Assembly (NCBI GenBank): GCA_963642995.1 | Contig: CAVIIZ010000029.1 | Coordinates: 1-17,630, forward strand | DNA: 17,630 nucleotides | Reading direction: 5' to 3' | Source of the DNA: CAVAWX01 sp963642995 | GTDB taxonomy: Bacteria > Actinomycetota > Coriobacteriia > Coriobacteriales > QAMH01 | Shown: piece by piece, positions 15,829 to 17,630 of the stretch | How the letters are laid out: every line of letters starts with the position of its first letter | Position numbering within the stretch: the first letter of the stretch is position 1 | The notes under the pieces: model-generated | The model's input: the letters and a program-made list of their open reading frames with translations, nothing else | Database searches by the model: none | Told to the model about the DNA's origin: nothing | Made by a program: the position numbers and the translations under genes

Positions 15829-15861
15829 AAGGCGCCCGCCGCATGCGGCGAGCGCCTTTTT
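15829..15861 (-). terminator. Hairpin terminator between rpmA and glmS
   Basis: AAGGCGC (15829-15835) pairs with GCGCCTT (15852-15858), and inside it GCCG pairs with CGGC around a CATG loop. In the rpmA direction the stem is followed by CGTTTC, a poor U-tract. In the opposite direction it is followed by TTTTTC. It is the only strong hairpin after rpmA, so it probably ends the rplU-rpmA transcript and could act in both directions. No plus-strand gene is seen to need it. Confidence 0.5.
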
Positions 15862-15952
15862 CGTGAAATCTCGAAGGCCTTCGCGTGAAAAGCCCGCGTG
15901 TGGAAGCCTTCACCGCAGACGGCGCGCAAAAGCCGGTGTTGCGGTGCCCGCC

Positions 15953-16207
15953 TTAGGCCTCGGCGGGGATGACGTGCACCTTGCGCTGCTTGCCGCGCGT
16001 GTACTTGACCGTGCCGTCTGCCAGGGCGAACAGCGTGTCGTCCTTGCCGCGGCCGACGTTTTCGCCGGGGTGGAAGTGGGTGCCGCGCTGGCGGACGAGG
16101 ATCTCGCCGGCGCCGACCTCCTGGCCGCCGAAGCGCTTGCAACCCAGGCGCTGCGCGTGGGAATCGCGGCCGTTGCGGGAGGAAGCTTGGCCTTTCTTGT
16201 GTGCCAT
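15953..16207 (-). CDS. rpmA: 50S ribosomal protein L27
   Basis: L27 sits near the peptidyl transferase centre of the large ribosomal subunit. The 84-residue protein begins AHKKGQASSRNGRDSHAQRL and continues GCKRFGGQ, GEILVRQRGTHFHPG, NVGRGKDDTLFAL and GTVKYTRG, which is the family pattern throughout. It starts directly at the mature N-terminus (M-AHKKG), without the cleavable extension seen in Firmicutes and some others. It follows rplU by 43 bases. obgE, often the next gene in bacteria, is replaced here by the terminator and glmS. Confidence 0.98.
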   Translation of the reverse strand: MAHKKGQASSRNGRDSHAQRLGCKRFGGQEVGAGEILVRQRGTHFHPGENVGRGKDDTLFALADGTVKYTRGKQRKVHVIPAEA

Positions 16208-16250
16208 ATCGCATCAGTCCTTTCTGGGAAACGCTATCTGGAAAACGCGC

Positions 16251-16865
16251 CTAGGCGTTCTCGATCGCCGCGATGATATCGGCCTTGCGCGCGCCGGACT
16301 CGAGCTTGACGCCGCGCTCCTTGGCAAGGTCTTTCAGTTGGGCGACGGTGAGCTTGGAGAGGTCTTGCGCCGCGTCGGCCTTCTCGGCCTTCGCCTCTTT
16401 CGCGGCCTCTTCCTTCTTCGGCTTCTCCGCCTTGGCGTCTTCTTTCTTGGCGGCCGGCTTCTTCTCGGCGGCCTTCTTGCCCGCGGCGGCGTCTGCCTTC
16501 TTGTCGGCCTTCTTCGCGGCGGGGCGCTCTTCGCGCTTCTTGGGAGCCTCGGCCTTCTCGCCGTTCAGCTCGACGATGCAGATGCGGGTGAGCTGCTGGC
16601 GATGGCCGCGCGTGCGCTTGTAGCCCTTGCGCTTCTTGAACTTGAAGACGAGCACCTTGTCGCCTTTGTGCTGCTCCACGATCTGCGCGACCACCTTGAC
16701 GCCCGAAAGCTCCTTCGGGTCGCTGATGGTCTTCTTGCCGTCGCGGACGAGCAGGACCTGCAGGTCGAGCTTGTCGCCTTCGGCGCCCTCGAGTTTCTCG
16801 ACGTCGAACACGTCGCCGGCCTTGACGGTGTATTGCTTGCCACCGGTTTTCACAATCGCGTACAT
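16251..16865 (-). CDS. rplU: 50S ribosomal protein L21 with Lys/Ala-rich linker and SAP/Rho-N-like C-terminal domain
   Basis: Residues 1-103 are a normal L21 that binds 23S rRNA: MYAIVKTGGKQYTVKAGD at the start and KFKKRKGYKRTRGHRQQLT near 84-102. The protein then extends to 204 residues, about twice the usual size. A linker of ~60 residues made of Lys, Ala and Glu leads to LSKLTVAQLKDLAKERGVK and then ADIIAAIENA, a helix-turn-helix-like LEM/SAP or Rho-N-type motif that commonly binds nucleic acid. GGAAAGG lies about 8 bases before the ATG, and a good promoter and leader hairpin precede it. The tail shares the base composition of the gene and reads as an integral part. Confidence 0.96.
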   Translation of the reverse strand: MYAIVKTGGKQYTVKAGDVFDVEKLEGAEGDKLDLQVLLVRDGKKTISDPKELSGVKVVAQIVEQHKGDKVLVFKFKKRKGYKRTRGHRQQLTRICIVELNGEKAEAPKKREERPAAKKADKKADAAAGKKAAEKKPAAKKEDAKAEKPKKEEAAKEAKAEKADAAQDLSKLTVAQLKDLAKERGVKLESGARKADIIAAIENA

Positions 16866-16892
16866 CTTCGCTTACCTTTCCAGTTCAAATGA

Positions 16893-16916
16893 GCACACAT
16901 GCACCCGCACGTGTGC
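16893..16916 (-). promoter_or_regulatory. Leader hairpin upstream of rplU
   Basis: In the transcribed direction GCACACGTGC and GCATGTGTGC form a 10-bp stem with one G·U pair around a GGGT loop. The G·U would be an A·C mismatch on the other strand, which favours RNA from the rplU side. It begins roughly 8 bases after the predicted transcription start and ends about 15 bases before the Shine-Dalgarno. It has no U-tract, so it is not a terminator. Control of translation or mRNA stability is an inference. Confidence 0.55.
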
Positions 16917-16930
16917 AGACGCAACGATGC

Positions 16931-16959
16931 ATGCTAGCAAAGCCCCGCCCGCCGCGCAA
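16931..16959 (-). promoter_or_regulatory. rplU-rpmA promoter
   Basis: On the minus strand TTGCGC (16959-16954) and TAGCAT (16936-16931) are spaced by 17 bases, a good housekeeping-sigma arrangement. Transcription would start near 16924, giving a leader of about 60 bases before the rplU ATG. Confidence 0.65.
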
Positions 16960-16995
16960 GCACGATTTTGCCGATGCCGACCTGATGGAGCCCGC

Positions 16996-17040
16996 GCATA
17001 TCCGAGTGTCCGCAGGCATTCGGGCACGGGCCGGATACGC
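16996..17040. repeat. 45-bp nested inverted repeat in intergenic region
   Basis: Outer arms GCATATCCG (16996-17004) and CGGATACGC (17032-17040) pair over 9 positions with one imperfect pair. Inside, GTGTCCG (17006-17012) and CGGGCAC (17021-17027) pair over 7 with one imperfect pair and an 8-base loop. It lies between the DUF4143 gene stop and the rplU promoter. No T-run follows on either strand. The remaining sequence of 16866-17128 holds the rplU promoter and leader and otherwise nothing recognised. Confidence 0.45.
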
Positions 17041-17128
17041 CCACGCACCGCCTTGCGCTGTCCCGCGCAGACGTTCGCACCCGCAGCCCCCGCCTTCGCG
17101 CCCCGCCGCGAGGGAGCACAAAGTTCCT

Positions 17129-17630
17129 TTACAGACAAAACGCCATGTAGAGCGGCAACTTGACGATGTCGTCGACAACCTCGAGCTGCCTTGGGTGAAC
17201 GACGACGCGCTCCCCTACGCGCGTGCCGAACTTCGCCTTGAACTTCTCGAGGGAGACGATGCGGTAGCGCTTGCCGGACTTCACCTCGACCGGCGTGACG
17301 CGCGGTTTGCCCGCCGCATCGGCAAATGGACGCACGAGCAGAAAGTCTATTTCCATGCGCTCCGAGGCGTCGCGCGACCACTTCGAGTAGAAGTGCAGTT
17401 CATGTCCCGCGGCGACGAGCTGCTGCGCGACGAAGTTCTCCACGAGCATGCCCTCGTTCACGTCCGCCTTGCCCAGGAGCACCTGGCGATACACCTCGGG
17501 AAGCGCGCCGTCTGAAGACGAGAACGCCATGGCGCAGAGCAGGCCGGTATCCGCGAGGTAGCACTTCAGCGTCGAATCGTCGGCAGAAAGCGCGAGCCCT
17601 ATGGACGGATCGGTGCTCGCGGTGCAGATG
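17129..17630 (-). CDS. DUF4143-type AAA ATPase, C-terminal part (runs off right edge)
   Basis: The frame is open from the TAA at 17129 to the edge, giving the last ~166 residues. It includes LKCYLADTGLLCAMAF, then NEGMLVENFVAQQLVAAGHEL, ERMEIDFLLV and VTPVEVKSGKRYRIVSLEKF. This is the C-terminal DUF4143 region of the widespread ATPases that carry an N-terminal AAA_14 domain. The E-I-D-F and E-V-K residues match a PD-(D/E)XK nuclease-like fold, though activity is not established in the family. The ATG at 17530 lies inside the conserved region and is not the real start. These genes are often scattered accessory genes. The N-terminal Walker motifs are outside the window. Confidence 0.85.
   Translation of the reverse strand, partial: ICTASTDPSIGLALSADDSTLKCYLADTGLLCAMAFSSSDGALPEVYRQVLLGKADVNEGMLVENFVAQQLVAAGHELHFYSKWSRDASERMEIDFLLVRPFADAAGKPRVTPVEVKSGKRYRIVSLEKFKAKFGTRVGERVVVHPRQLEVVDDIVKLPLYMAFCL

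Noticed and set aside
15761..15952. glmS ribozyme upstream of glmS
   Set aside because: The conserved cleavage-site and core sequence could not be found; the space holds the rpmA terminator and a -10 element.
13248..16214. 988-codon minus-strand frame opposite in phase to glmS and acpS
   Set aside because: Arg/Gly-rich, no recognisable domain, and overlaps unmistakable glmS, acpS and rpmA in another frame.

Overview
The window is high-GC, gene-dense bacterial DNA and almost entirely chromosomal housekeeping in character. GC content, codon use, -10/-35 promoter shapes, the Lys/Ala-rich tail on ribosomal protein L21 and the gene mix (cofactor assembly for molybdoenzymes, an arsenosugar-type radical SAM enzyme, a BioY transporter) suggest an actinobacterium, most likely of the class Coriobacteriia (Eggerthellaceae-like). 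That placement is an inference from gene content, not a search result. A run of 10 N inside mobB shows that the sequence comes from a scaffolded draft assembly.

Layout. (1) 1-903: the start of an unidentified minus-strand gene runs off the left edge, followed by bioY (biotin ECF transporter S component) on the minus strand and a divergent promoter region. (2) 904-4626, plus strand: tRNA-Gly(TCC), a pyridoxine/pyridoxamine kinase, then a molybdenum cofactor block mobB-moaA-moaC-mog. (3) 4636-9138, minus strand: a three-gene cassette. It is transcribed as an ArsM-like methyltransferase that has lost most arsenic-binding cysteines, then a CobW/G3E-family GTPase, then a 712-residue fusion of an apparently intact ArsM-type methyltransferase with an ArsS-type radical SAM/Cys-rich enzyme. 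(4) 9353-15760, minus strand: a tightly packed operon glmS-acpS-nnrD-alr-udg-tsaE (amino-sugar supply, ACP activation, nicotinamide nucleotide repair, D-alanine, uracil repair, t6A tRNA modification). (5) 15953-16865, minus strand: rplU-rpmA with a good sigma-70-type promoter and a strong leader hairpin. (6) 17129-17630, minus strand: the C-terminal part of an AAA ATPase of the DUF4143 type, cut by the right edge.

The most interesting part is region 3. ArsM methylates trivalent arsenic, and ArsS adds a 5'-deoxyadenosyl group to the methylated arsenic on the way to arsenosugars. Here both activities appear to lie on one polypeptide. They are encoded with a nucleotide-dependent metallochaperone-like GTPase and a second, divergent ArsM paralogue that keeps the fold and SAM site but has Arg in place of one arsenic ligand and ends in Ser-Cys-Cys. 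No arsR, arsenate reductase or efflux pump lies nearby. A biosynthetic or maturation pathway for an organo-arsenic (or other metalloid) compound is therefore a better fit than plain detoxification, but the substrate is unknown.

Secondary points of interest are a 10-bp hairpin in the rplU leader, a 45-bp palindromic structure between the DUF4143 gene and rplU, a SAP/Rho-N-like domain at the end of L21, and long tails on AcpS, Alr and the uracil-DNA glycosylase.
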